Shown: one piece after another, positions 21,561-33,240 of the stretch
How the letters are laid out: each line of letters opens with the position of its first letter
Numbering within the stretch: position 1 is the first letter of the stretch
Assembly (NCBI GenBank): GCA_964020085.1
Contig: OZ026598.1
Location: forward strand, 18,929,101 to 18,993,100
Length of the DNA: 64,000 nucleotides
Reading direction: 5' to 3'
Origin: Micromussa lordhowensis
Taxonomy: Eukaryota > Cnidaria > Anthozoa > Scleractinia > Lobophylliidae
Notes under the pieces: model-generated
What the model saw: the letters and a program-made list of their open reading frames with translations, nothing else
What the model was told of the DNA's origin: nothing
Databases searched by the model: none
Position numbers and translations under genes: made by a program

Positions 21561-23118
21561 AATCAAACGTCACCGTGACAATCAATGTATAGGCGGGGCT
21601 AGATAGAACACAGGAATCAATAGCTCTCTTTTGTTTGATGTGTTTATTTTCCCTTTTGGAAGTGTGGTCTTACCGCCGAGAGCCCCTTGATGGCTCAAAT
21701 TTAAATCATACCAGGAATTTACGTAAATCGAAAGAAAAGCGGAGTTACTTCGAGGACTGGAATGAATAGTTTTTATACCGCCTCTTCGGGATGTTTGATC
21801 TCAAGATCGGAATGTTGAAACATAGTTCCACTGACGTCTAATCAAGATGGGTGAGTGTGATTTGACAAATTAGTTTTTAATTTAAGTACAGAGATGAATA
21901 GCGCTCCTTGTGATTTTTGTTTTGAGATGTTTTTATTCCCTTTGGCTGTGTGACCTTGTGATTGGAATGCGTTCCTCTATCGCCAAATTAGGGTTTGTTT
22001 GTGTCCATGACGAGATTCATAAAGGTTTCACAACACTTTTGTTCTTGTCATAAAATATCTTCTCAATGACGTGCATCTAAGCAAATGAACGATAGTGGAC
22101 TCTGAAGTCCTCTCCGCCTATTTCTACTTTGAATTCTCTCAATCGGCAGGTTCCTTTCTTTCAACTCTACGTTCCTTCCTTACTGGGTTCAGTTAAGAGC
22201 TTTATTGACCATTTTGCATCCTCAGCCTAAGTGGTATATCGGCTTTTTCTTTCCTAGTCATACACTCGTACACTCTTTCCTAGACATACACTCTTTCCTT
22301 ATCATACACTCCTAAACTCTACCAATACTGACTCCAGCTACAAAGACCGTGGAGTTGTCACTTTTAAACAAATTTTGTCCTCCAATCCGAATGACTGATG
22401 GCCGCATAATGCTTTACGTTCTCCTTCCTACGTGTGTGGGAACAACACAGTCCCTATGTTAAGTTTTGTCTCGTATTTCTGTGCAACTTACACCGTTGAG
22501 TACAAGCAACTATCACAGGCAGACCAAGCTCAATATGTTACGTATGTGGCTTACAGGTATTTTCGATGTCGTAGTAAAACGCTCGTGCAAAGCCATTGTT
22601 AAGTTCCCTTCATTAAACTGTTCCCTTTGCCTTTGGGCTCAGCTACATCTCCCTGCAAGCTACCCCAACCCCTGCGAGGTGAAACACAGACTTACAATTG
22701 ACATTTAGTAAGTTGTACTGCGCTTTCGGGTGGTTTTTCATGATAGCTCACACTACAGCTAAGCAGACGTTAACTACTGGAAGAACTTGACATTTCCTTA
22801 TCACCTGCCGATATTCTTAAAATTCTCAGTTGTGTAACTTTACCTAATATTTCTTTTCTAATCGGCTTCAGTCCAATTACTGATTTGTTTTTTTTTTATC
22901 AGATTGATGCAGCGGATGTAAATAATTACTGTTACTTGGCCAAATCATCTATTAAAGGCAACCGGATGCACATTCTAGAAACTCTGTTCCTTGGCACTCA
23001 GGCTAAAACTAGTTTCCAAAACAGGTAAAACAGCAGCCGGAATTACAACCTTGGCAAAATAAAGCACTATTCATTCACTTGAAACTGACTAACAGCTTAA
23101 CGGATTTTGATGCCTGGT
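21561..23118. other. Intergenic, no convincing gene
   Basis: Contains a GCGGATGTAAAT motif at 22912, and a sub-60-codon frame around 22456-22624 with reasonable amino acid composition but no partner exon. Nothing else can be supported. Confidence 0.35.
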
Positions 23119-23250
23119 AAGCGGATGCAAATTCCACAAAAGGTGGGCGATTGCATATGTTCCCGTTATTTAAACAGAAGCGGATGTCAATAAATGTTCC
23201 AAGTTCAGGTCATTGTAGTTGAAAAGACAGGCCTCTGCATGCTAACATAG
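23119..23250. repeat. Block with GCGGATG...AAATTCC motifs, copy 2
   Basis: Homologous to 16176-16305, as described there. It contains GCGGATGCAAATTCCAC at 23121 and GCGGATGTCAA at 23180. It lies upstream of the plus-strand pseudogene at 26461 and downstream (in the gene's own direction, upstream) of the minus-strand 131-aa gene's promoter area. Confidence 0.55.
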
Positions 23251-24674
23251 AAAGCAGATTAAGGCACTTCAACAAAAACAGAACAATTATCGGTCAACAG
23301 GACACTTATCTCGTTATGGGTGGATAGAGATTCCAAGGTGCAATGGGCCACTTGACAATGTCGCCCAGGTCACGAAAACGATGATTCAGTTTTCAATGCC
23401 GGAGAGCAGAAAAGAAGGAAAAGAAATTCAACTCAGGGCGAACAAACTCGTTTTTCTATTCTTTTTATAAAAGAGATGAAACCTTTCTGTCTAAGATGAA
23501 CACCCTCTTTATTTGCACTTCCGGGTTCCGAGTTTAAATTTGTCGGTGTTAAAAGGCAGAAAAGGTCACTGAAGTAAATGAAATCATTTGGAACCAGAGT
23601 TAATTAAATGATATTGGCAAACAAATTCTCAACGCGATCGCGTACACAAGTTCCTGCAAATATTGCGTGAAAACACACCTATAACTGAATCGCTCGGCAT
23701 GATTTTGTTTAATGATCAGTCTCATCGAATTTAATGTATATCTGGAAAAGATAATTATCTTATTGATAATAACGATATCGGGATTAACGACAGCAAGCAA
23801 ACATAGACGAGTGCAAGGAATAAAACATGCTAAGCAAAGAGTTGAGTGTCAAGCCATGATTTATTTTCTGTTTAAACCATGAAATATTGAACACATGTTC
23901 TAGGGTTGACCGAAATGGGACCGAACGATCCTGTTGTATGTAGAACGTCGTCTGAACAAAAAAATCAGTTGATCAGGCAGTTTAAAGACTCATCTAGCGG
24001 TATGCTACTGTTAATGAGTAATGTTGCTGATTCATTGTCATCATTTCACGGTTTAAGAACGTTTGTAAACACTTAAAAGAAGAGTAGCGCCTTTAAGATT
24101 TCTCTCAGGACATTTGATCACGTGGTCTCCCGAAGAGAGTTCTTGTTCTTTGACTCGTGTAACAGATAATTGTTTAGGTCGCAGGAAGCATTTCATTGGT
24201 AAAGTAACCATCTTTTCGTTGTTCTCCGTTTAAAAATTTTAGCATTAGGTTTAGGTCAGTAATAAGAAAATTCCAAATGCGAATGGAATGAAGACGATTA
24301 ATAATAATACACATAAGAGGAAAAAAAACAATTCAAACAAAGAGCCGAGGTTGCTTTTAAACTCACGCCCTAAATTGCGCTTGAACGGATGGAATTGGTT
24401 ACAGCTGAGTTCATAACACTTCGAATAATAAACTATTATTTGAGATCAAGGAACAACTTTGAGTCACGACATCGGAAACAACAATAATACACCAATTCGT
24501 TCCTCCATTAGAAGCCAATCAATTACAATCTTCGGTGACGAAGTGACATTTCAATAAATTAAAAGTAAAATAGAATAAAACAGATCAAAAGAAGAGAACT
24601 ACACTATTTACAATAAAAAATAATTTGCTAAAAAAACTGTAAAAAAGTAAATATAAAATAATTGGACTAACAAA
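23251..24674. other. Intergenic, no gene seen
   Basis: AT-rich DNA with short chance frames only. Confidence 0.4.
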
Positions 24675-24960
24675 ATGCCTTGCTGAATAAAAATGTCTTA
24701 AGTTTCCGTTTAAAATCACTTATGGTGCAAGCAGATCTAATGTCTATGGGAAGACTATTCCAAAGTCGTGGCGCTGCCACCATGAAGGATCGATCCGGCC
24801 CCATGGTAACTTTTGTAAAACGCTTTGGGGTGCTCAGAAAAATCGTAACGTAAATCGTAACGGGATGGCAGTAAAATGGAAATTAAATTAATTAGATATT
24901 TAGGAGCTGAGCCCTGGAGTTCTTTAAAGGCGATCAAAAGGATTTTGAACTCATCTTAAT
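24675..24960 (-). mobile_element. Non-LTR retrotransposon (LINE) 3' coding tail, fragment
   Basis: The minus-strand translation has the typical C-terminal end of LINE reverse transcriptase polyproteins. KELQGSAPKYLINLI is followed by a degenerate YDLR segment, a frame change near 24770, then LWNSLPIDIRSACTISDFKRK and a stop. Only the last ~90 residues' worth remain, consistent with 5' truncation on insertion. Confidence 0.8.
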
Positions 24961-25539
24961 TTTGAAAAATAACTTAACGTTAACTCTTTTAAAAGACCAC
25001 TCATTCATTCCTGACCTTGATTGAGAAGGGCCAAAGTCAAGCTCTTTGCTTAGTTGTTTCTTTACCTGCTTGGTCGCTGAATCTAAAGTAGGAACGAATT
25101 TGGTGTCTTCTGGATTCCACTGTCGAACTTGTGAGTAACTTTTTCATTCCTATAAAAATAATAACAAGTTTAGTAGATGTAATAGTAAGGTGAATATATC
25201 AAAGAAATCTTCTGGGCCGATAGACTTATTCATATTCTGATGAAAAGAATTTTTTCCTCAGAAGACAGTAAACGTATCTTTCTTTCTTAAATTCCATATC
25301 GAGAGAAGAGAACATTTTTGTTCCCTTCCTGTTCTTTTTAATCGAGTTCGCATTGAAGGAAAATTCATTTGTACAGCGTGGTATCTTCTTTTTCAAACCT
25401 GTAGATCCTGAACATTGTTTTTAGTTATCTTGAAATATCTCTTAGAGAAAGGTGGAAAGCTTATCGCTTTCTTCAAATGTTTATGTTTATGCGATGCAAA
25501 CTGAGAACCACTGACGTCATTTCATGTTTACCCAAATTT

Positions 25540-26245
25540 AATTGAAAGTTTATGAAGAACACTTTCACTTACATTTGCGCGGGACTCTGGAATACATTGG
25601 CTACAACAGTGAAACTGGCCAGCGATGTTGCTAATTTCAGTAGTAAATTGAGAACTGTAGACCTTTGCAGACTGTATTATTTACAGGCCTATCAGTACTT
25701 TATTCAGATTTTGTTAGAAGTAAGCCATTGGTTCAAATTACGCAGCGTCAAATTCAGAAAGCCTTAATGGTATATAGATCCTTAAATGGTTTGGTTCCTG
25801 AATACCTATCGTCTAAATTTCTAAAACGCAATGGAACGCGCTATTCCTTAAGGGATTCCGAAAACAAACTGGTTGTACCTCTTCCACGAACTAACTATTT
25901 AAAAAACAGTTTTAGTTATAGTGGTGCAGCTCTCTGGAACAGCCTACCCTGCAATCTCAGGATGATAAAATCTCTTAATCGATTCAAAAAACAAATTTCT
26001 ACTGTAATCACGACATCGTAAATTACAAAATGAAACACGGCATTCATGGAAAACAGGATTAGGTTAATGATTAATTTAGGACTTACTTAATTAAAATTAA
26101 TTAATTAATATTTAGCATAGTTTGTTTATTGGTAGATTATTAGTATTTTTTATTATAACTTTTAGTATATTGAGACCTGATGTTTTTAACCGTGTATAAA
26201 TAAATAAATAAATAAAAATAAATAAAATAAAATAATAAACTTCTA
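25540..26245 (+). mobile_element. LINE 3' end with TAAA-rich tail
   Basis: The plus-strand frame 25665-26021 reads QRQIQKALMVYRSLNGLVPEY ... YLKNSFSYSGAALWNSLPCNLR ... LNRFKKQI and then stops. This is the closing segment of LINE reverse transcriptase polyproteins. A noncoding 3' part follows, then a (TAAA)n-like tail at 26200-26245. Directly before it, 25552-25650 encodes a diverged second version of the same segment (MKNTFTYICAGLWNTL), so two related tails lie head to tail, or one has been partly duplicated. Confidence 0.8.
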
Positions 26246-26460
26246 CTATGTACAAGCTGAATTTTTAGTGTTAATAGTATAGATATAAATGTATGATTAG
26301 GTATACGTTATACTTTGAATGTTTAACTGTATTGTCTTTATAACAAGTAATTTATTTATGATTATAATTTTGTTTAGTTGCATACACGTTCGTATTTTGA
26401 TCGAGCTTACTTAGCTCTTAGGTGCAACGTGTTTACATAAAGTGTTGTTGTTGTTGTTAG

Positions 26461-27290
26461 GTATATCGGCAAATGATCAAAACGAGCGGCCAAGCCTCCG
26501 CCAGCAAGGCAATGGGATCTGCTGTGAACCGCCTTGCTGCCCAAGAAGTGGCGAAAAGTACGCTGTACCGGGAAGTTGGACAAAGAGGCGCAGTTTTTGC
26601 CATTCAAGAAACCGCCAGCCTGACAGCCGCCCGAGGAGCAAACGTTGCTCTCACAGGAGTCAAGGCTCCGCCTCATCCCTTGGACCAGCAATTTCCTCCG
26701 TTGTGGGAGAACAGGTATGTTGTATGTAGCTACAGGTATGCAGGGGACAAGTTAGGAGTGACTAATCATCATGCCAAGAACGCTCTTAACGTCGGCGGTG
26801 GAGTGCTTGGTGGGGCCATTGCTGGTTTCTGTGTAGGAGGTCCTATTGGGGCCCTTGCTGCATGGTGCTGGCGTTGGGGTCGTTAACTGGGGGGTGGGAG
26901 AAGCAATAAGTGCTCTCGCAACTGAAGGACCACGAAAGGTCCAAATGACAATTGGTGCTATTGTGAAATCGGGTCGTTGGAGACTAGTGCCACCCGATTA
27001 TGTTTTGGTACGTGCAATTCCAGTGATACGTGTACTGGAAAACTTACTGGAATGAGTGCAAAGAACAAGACTCAACTGAATTGGGTCATGAGCGCGAGAC
27101 AGTCACAAGATGGCGCCTTTCAACTTTGCATTTGGGTTAGGGGAAGCGTGATCAAACATCTAGATGTTGTTTACTATCGAGATCGTGTTCGTGTCGTCAA
27201 GAAAAGAGGAACCTATTACGTGGTTCATTGCAAAGGTCAATTTTATCCCGAAAACGAGTCTTGCACAACAAAACGTTACATAAAATAAAA
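26461..27290 (+). pseudogene. Frameshifted glycine-rich small-protein gene
   Basis: One frame (ATG 26473) encodes SASKAMGSAVNRLAAQEVAK ... TASLTAARGANVALTGVKA. Near 26665 the better-looking coding frame shifts (to SSLGPAISSVVGEQ), after 26730 it returns (YAGDKLGVTNHHAKNALNVG), and near 26865 it shifts again (GAGVGVVNWGVGEAISALA). The middle, GGGVLGGAIAGFCVGGPIGALA, is a glycine-zipper-like hydrophobic segment suggesting membrane association. The last frame, 26977-27288, encodes a basic and aromatic segment with a canonical stop. A perfect ACAGGTATG duplication around 26713 and 26739 may be a failed intron or a small duplication. Two or more frame changes without good introns make a pseudogene the simplest reading; assembly errors are the alternative. 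Family unknown. Confidence 0.5.
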
Positions 27291-28135
27291 GCAGACAAAT
27301 GTCTCACCAAGTAGAAATAACTTTTCATTGAAAGTGAGTCAATGTTTTAATCTGTCTCAATGATTTTGATACGCTTAATTTCCTGCGCTCTAATAATTTT
27401 CACACTAATTTGCAGTAAAGCATCAGTTTGGATTTGTTTTCAGATCTTTGTTGATACACGCATTTGCTAAGCTTGCGATCTCAACGAACTTTTAAAAAGA
27501 CAAAACAGAGGGTGCAAGGACAAACTACAAGTTACTTGAATAGGTTTGTTTTTGTTTTCCGTTGAAATAATTACCCTGCTAGTTAGAGTTTAACATGGAT
27601 CTTGTCCGCATTTAGATTAAGAAAGGCACTGTATGTGTCGAGAAAAAGAGTACAGCCTTCAAACTATTCCTATAGTTTTGGAAAGAGCCTTGTCTTCGCT
27701 TTAAGCCAGAAGATACCCTGACCATGAAATTTAATGTCGTCAATTTTTTTTAAGGACCAATGTGTGATCGTTTTGTGTGTGTTTTTTCCCTTAACTAATA
27801 TAAGACGGCGCGTAGTCTAGGGGAGATTTTATGAGGGTGAGTAATCGAATGGCTTTTGTATCAAATGTTGCTCTGGATCCCGCCTGAATTATGAGCTCCA
27901 CTGACCAGGCTTTGTGTGAATGTTTGAAAATGTATGCATCAGGTAAATTTTCATGTACTTTCAATGTTAGATCTAGTTGCTAATTGTTAGTTTTCAAAAG
28001 TTGAACCAGTGTACTCTTTTCTCAATATTTATTCAATTTTACCCTGAACCTCTGACACGTGTAAGTGGTTTTACTATAGGACACATTGATAAGGACTTGG
28101 GCTTGGTAAATTGTGTGTACCTAGGTGTGCCGTGT
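27291..28135. other. Intergenic, no gene seen
   Basis: No coding potential or repeat I could recognise. Confidence 0.4.
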
Positions 28136-28189
28136 TAGAGTGGTTTCAATTAAGTGTCGTCAAACCAAAATTAAAGTTAAAGGGGGCAC

Positions 28190-28223
<34 letters not shown>

Positions 28224-28491
28224 GGTATTACAAGATAATTTGGTTTTATCAACTGGGTTGATAATGTGAATTGTCCACCGTAAAGAGATTCGGAAGCTGA
28301 CGTTTCGAGCGTTAGCCCTTCGTCGGAGCGAATCCGACGTCACTCTAGCCAATCACAAAGGACACAGGAACACATTGAACCAATCAAAAGTCGAATTGAC
28401 GAATAGCGCGGGAAACCGTGTGCGGGCGAGTGACGATTGCTTTTGGTTTTACATCTGATTGGATGAAAAGCACTCCATTGAAAACTGCTCC
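28136..28491. repeat. Composite repeat: GGTTTTCAATTGAGTGTC family with internal foldback element
   Basis: The left end, GAGTGGTTTCAATTAAGTGTCG, and the right end, CCATTGAAAACTGCTCC, are near inverses. The right part (28345-28490) matches 9752-9990. Inside, 28235-28345 is the plus-strand copy of the element seen at 17155-17265 (GGTTTTATCAACTGGGTTGAT ... TTTCGAGCGTTAGCCCTTCG). A further head of the family lies at 29055-29095 (GAGCGGTTTCAATTGAGCGTCG). Confidence 0.65.
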
Positions 28492-29243
28492 ACTTACACA
28501 CCTTGGTAGATAATTATTGAGGAGCTTTTAGTGGCACGCTACATGATATTAAAAGGCAATACAAAGCTTAGAATTTTCGGATGTGAGGTCATTTAGGGAC
28601 GTTCACGCTGATTGTTTCTGCGTATCCTTATTGCGAACGCAAATTCACACCCCACGTGACGCTTTTTCATAGCGCGACCTTCGATCTTTAAAAGACTGTG
28701 AAATCATCCTGAACGTTTTTTTAAGCCATTGCTTTTCCAACTTGAAGGGCGACAAACATCAAAGGAACAAACAAAGATGCCAAGATTTTTGTTGGAAGAT
28801 CCACGACCGTGCACAATCTTTTGTTTTCCGCTCATACACTACACATGAATTACGTAACCGAAACGTTTCTATTGTTTAGTTCCTCAGTACGGAGTAAACA
28901 ACTATTGTGTTTTGTTCACGGTCAAGGCCAAGAAAGTGAGCAAAAACCTACAACAAAGGGATTTGTCGGATTTCATAACTGACTACACCCCTCTAAATAC
29001 GCAATCCTCGTCTTATCTGTACAGATTGTATTTTGCATTCAATAGTTGCTGCCTTAGAGCGGTTTCAATTGAGCGTCGAAAGTAATCAGGCAATTACTTT
29101 GGTTTCGGTTTTGGTTCACCCTGCAAGCAGAGCCTTTTCTAAAGGTACATTTGGTTTTACTACGGTTTGAGATTGGCTGAGTAGTCTAATCGGTAAGTAA
29201 TTTGTTTGGTTTTGGTACTTGAAAATCGTTCTTTCAACAACTT

Positions 29244-29391
29244 AACAATTGGTTCATGCTTTAGCGTGCACTATCGAGTTATGGAGCACGCGGGAAGTTT
29301 GGAGAGCACGAAAGAAGCTTCTTGAGTGCTCTCCAAACTTCCCACGGGCTCCATAACTCGATAGTGCACGCTAAAGCATGAACCAATTGTT
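29244..29391. repeat. Near-perfect 148-bp palindrome
   Basis: The left arm 29244-29313 and right arm 29323-29391 are inverted copies (AACAATTGGTTCATGCTTTA ... CTCCAAACTTCC with only a few mismatches), with a roughly 10-bp loop. The text GCGTGCACTATCG recurs again at 29675-29695, suggesting the far end of the same transposon family at about 29750. The DNA or RNA would form a long hairpin. Confidence 0.85.
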
Positions 29392-30769
29392 TTATAACAT
29401 AGCCGGTGGAATTGTGCATCAAATCCGACGCGAAAGCGAATCGTGACGGCGCTGATGCCGAGTCTCCTTTTCCGCTGTTTTTCTCTTTTTCTGCCTCATT
29501 TAAGAACTCTAGCCCAAGAGACAAGGTCGCAAAATTGTCTTCGTTTTGGGACTTGTGGGACGAGTCTCTGTTTGTATCCATTATTGTCGCGAAATATAAT
29601 ATTTTCCCCCGCGCTAACAATGGCCGCTCACACGAAAAAACAGAATTTCTGGCGAAACGATTTTCTCACGCTATCAGCGTGCACTATCGGGATTTTGAAC
29701 ACGCTTACGTATACTGAATTTGATTGCGCGGCTCTGCTAACTATGTTATAATGCGCGCTTAGTGCAACTGCCGTCCTTTCGCTTGTTTTTGTTTGTTGCC
29801 ACGGTCTTCGAGCAAATGATAATGATGAGGACTGACTGTTGAAGTCAAAATGTTCAAAGTCATAAGCCCCATTTCAGACCAAACGGCCGTTAGCATGGAG
29901 TCGAACGGCCGTGCTTTGCCCTCGAGTGACTTCGACTACCGTGTGGCATTAAATTTTTAGGAATCGGCAAAATTTTTTATTTTGCGGGAACTACTTTTTG
30001 CGATTGTAGAAGACTTGCTTTTCTTCCTGGGTACTAATTATTGCGATCTACGCGAGGTCGCGTTTTATCATTTTGGCATTTTTTTTAATGAAAATGCATG
30101 CAATTGACAAGTGAAACAACAGGTTGACAAGTCAAACACAGCAATCCAGTAATCAGAGTCACTCTATCGTCCTCTCGTGTGGAGTTGTAGATGCTCTTCT
30201 CAATGGAGTACCTTCGGACGCAGTAAACCTTTTATTATTTCTGAACGTTTTGTTTCTCATTTCATCGTTTTGTTTCTGAAATTCCACTTGTGATGTTTGC
30301 ACGCATAATTTCGCCAGTGGAGTAAGCTTTTGCGAAGTAAGTGTTTACGGGGGGAATTTTTTAGAACCTGCAACTTCCCCCCTCACTCCTCGTTCAATCT
30401 ATCTCGGTTTTAACCGTATTTTGCTCGTGCCCTTGCCGAGCTTAAGAATAAAATAGAACGTCTGTGAGTAGACTACCTAACTTAGCTTAGATAGCTTGCG
30501 GTTAGTAAGGACTGGGATGAGAGCTCTTAAGATGGCTGACAACAGAATTTTTAGGGCAGCACTTCTAGTTAAATGGGTTGACACTATCATTCTTTTTCAG
30601 TCTCAGCTACGATAATGGCATCAAACAAATGCTCAATCATTGGCAAAAAAGTTGTGTCAACAGCTGCATGACCCTAATTTCAGCTTTAAGTGCTAACTCA
30701 AAAAGGAGCTAAATGACTCCCATTTGATTAGCATCTCAGGATTCAAGTTTTTATTGACGTAATAAATGC
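29392..30769. other. Transposon remains and no gene
   Basis: Overlapping short frames at 29406-29750 on both strands do not resemble known proteins and lie inside the hairpin-element family. The rest, to 30770, has no supported feature. Confidence 0.35.
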
Positions 30770-31015
30770 TTAAAATGTAACGGGAAGGTGTCAGAATGAT
30801 TGCCTCTTCGCTGTGGAGTGTCACAGGGGAGCCTTCTAAGTCCGCTTCTTTTTAATATCTTTGTGAATGATGTCAATTACTCAGATGGATCTTCCTCCAT
30901 ACGTTTGTATGGTGATGACACAACGCAATATATAGCCTATGAGAGCCCTTGCACACTAGAATCTACACTGAATCAAGATATAGAGAAAATGCACACACAG
31001 CTTCTATTGGACAGC
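30770..31015 (+). mobile_element. LINE reverse transcriptase fragment
   Basis: The plus-strand frame encodes LRCGVSQGSLLSPLLFNIFV and IRLYGDDTTQYI, that is, the RT palm motifs B and C (active site Y-G-D-D, usually Y-A-D-D in this clade). Homology stops at about 31010, just where the stop codon of the opposite-strand 130-aa gene begins. It is truncated at both ends. Confidence 0.85.
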
Positions 31016-31020
31016 TCATT

Positions 31021-31413
31021 TTACACATCTTTCAAATAATTTCCGGCAATCCAAGAAAGATCCATTCCCGCCATTTTCAGGAGCTCGTTTGCAGCATACG
31101 CAAACTTTTGGAGGCCATTGCAGCGGAATCGCTCTTGGTATGGTTTCTGGCTCTTGTCATGGTATACAAAGAACAGGACATTATCCTGTGTTCCGTACTG
31201 GAATCTGAAATCTACGGTGAAATTCTGCTTTATCTCATATCCCTCTTGGATATAGATTGGAACACTGTATCCGTGTCGAGTGGCGTATTCACACAGCGCA
31301 TACGTCTGTTTTTGGTCTCCACCGAAACCAGCAATTGAGCCCTGCTTCCAATGAATGGTGAGATTTTCCCTCTTTTCTCTGAATGCTAGTGTTTCGCCTT
31401 TTAGAGAACCCAT
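31021..31413 (-). CDS. Orphan protein, 130 aa, paralogue of the gene at 19889-20284
   Basis: ATG at 31411-31413 (MGSLKGETLAFREKRENLTI). TATCTCTTTAG lies just upstream and is a good splice acceptor, so a noncoding first exon is likely. The in-frame codon at 31420-31422 is TTG, not ATG. The protein aligns along its whole length with the 131-aa paralogue; YGTQDNVLFFVYHDK and PYQERFRCNGLQ are identical, the N- and C-termini are diverged, and there is one residue of indel near the C-terminus. Most differences are conservative substitutions, as expected of two retained duplicates. Family and function are unknown. Confidence 0.75.
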   Translation of the reverse strand: MGSLKGETLAFREKRENLTIHWKQGSIAGFGGDQKQTYALCEYATRHGYSVPIYIQEGYEIKQNFTVDFRFQYGTQDNVLFFVYHDKSQKPYQERFRCNGLQKFAYAANELLKMAGMDLSWIAGNYLKDV

Positions 31414-33240
31414 TTCAACCAAGTTCTAAAGAGATACAACAAAGAAACAAGACGTGATGCATTTAATAAAAAAGACAAAGATTATGGAATTGCTCAGAAG
31501 ATATGTAATAAGGCTGGAATAGCCTATCCTGTTAAATTTATGTTACCGCTCTATTTCGATTGCCGCTGTAATTAATTTAATCTTCTGTGACATGTGAAAG
31601 AAAAATCGGCAAATTTTGACTGAACGTGTTGGTGTTCTGTATTCAATTATCAATGCAAGGTGAGACTTAATTAATTCCAATTAAAATCCTACCAAAAAAC
31701 GTACAATTAAACTCAAGTTCTACATCTACAAATAGGTTCTAGTTATTGAGTTTAGAGTAGTCCAAGTATCAAACGTAGATTTCACTGTTACTACGCGGGT
31801 CGAAAAGACTTCGTTTGCTAAGTCAGAAAAACAAAAAATACCAACGATAACTGAGTGATAATCAATACAATGGAATGAATAATTGTCAACTGTTAATTAG
31901 TCTCTTAAGCGGAAAAAATATTGGCGGCAATTGAGCTTGCTGAAATATTGATGTCATTTCATTTGATCACAGTTTAAATAAAAAAATGTGAGTCATAGCA
32001 TAGAAAACTAATACTGTAATTTCGCCTTAACATAACCACCATAGCATGGAAACATGCGATGGCTAACTACTTAATGAAGTCTCACGAGTTTGTAAGCAAC
32101 ACTGACGGCAGTTAACCTCAACCCAGTTTATATTGTAAAATACATCACTGGTAATTACAGAAAGGTTTCCTTTCATGATACGAATTTTCATTAAGCAGCA
32201 GTGACTTTCGGTGATCTCAGTGAAAATTCATTTACACGTAGCTCTCGACGGAACAACTTAATGATATCCTTTTTCCTGTTATCTTGTCATACAGCACGAC
32301 GAAACTGCATATGCAAAAAACAACCTCGTGGAATTCCGTTTCGATCATGAGAGCATTTCATGCGAATAAATAACTCCATGTTAACATAATGAACTATTCA
32401 AAGATAAGTTACTGGTTTACTGGCTTCCGAGTCGAGTTTCTCTATCAAAGTTTTTTTGCTTACTGTGATGATAAAATTATTTCTGATTATATCTATGCTT
32501 TTAGTCGGTCACAATTTACACTTCTCAACAGCTTGGCGTTCACCCCTCGATTAGTTTCATTTGACGTGTTTTAAATAAGCAACCATCTCCACGTAACTGA
32601 TATGATTCTGCATACACACAGATATACACACCGACATTTGTTGGAGAAACGAAATACTATTTGGCTTCTATTTGGCTTGATTTGTACAAGTAAGAACGCG
32701 GAATTAAGGCCTTCCCCTGAAATATCATACATTTTTGTAAGCTGCCTTTGTTGTGTATTCATAGAACCAGAGGCAGATAATCTGAGCGAGTGAACTAAAA
32801 ACGACAGGATACGACGCGACGGAACGCGACATAAACGAGGCCGCTTGGCATAAAACATCTAATGGTACGTCTTCCGTTTCTAACAACGTATCGCACCACT
32901 GGTTTATGGACAGGCCATGATCATTACCCATACAATGGGACACAATTTAAAGGGGCCATTATGGTTGAGGTACTCAATCAAAGGTACACAATAAAGGGGC
33001 CAACGGTACTAATAAGGTGCTAATAGTTGTACGCAGCTCAATATAAGCGGGAAACTATAAGGCACACAATTAAGGGTACACAATCAGGGAACCAATTCTG
33101 GCGGGGCTGATAGAAGCAGTCAAAAAAAAAGGTGCGCCGAATACGAGGACAATTTGAGATGCAAAGGAGTTTTCGCCAGTTTGCAGTGTACCGTTTCAGG
33201 AGTTCGGTTAGTTAGGAACAGTGAGAAAGCCGTGTGAGAA
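31414..33240. other. Upstream region of the 130-aa gene, no other gene
   Basis: It probably contains the promoter and noncoding exon of the 130-aa gene. I see no coding sequence. Confidence 0.35.

Noticed and set aside
22456..22624. Short frame MLSFVSYFCATYTVEYKQLS with possible donor at GCTTACAG|GT
   Set aside because: Composition is acceptable, but no second exon or homologue could be identified; too short to support.
29279..29751. Overlapping ~100-codon frames on both strands
   Set aside because: Inside the palindrome/transposon family; frames on both strands reflect the inverted structure.
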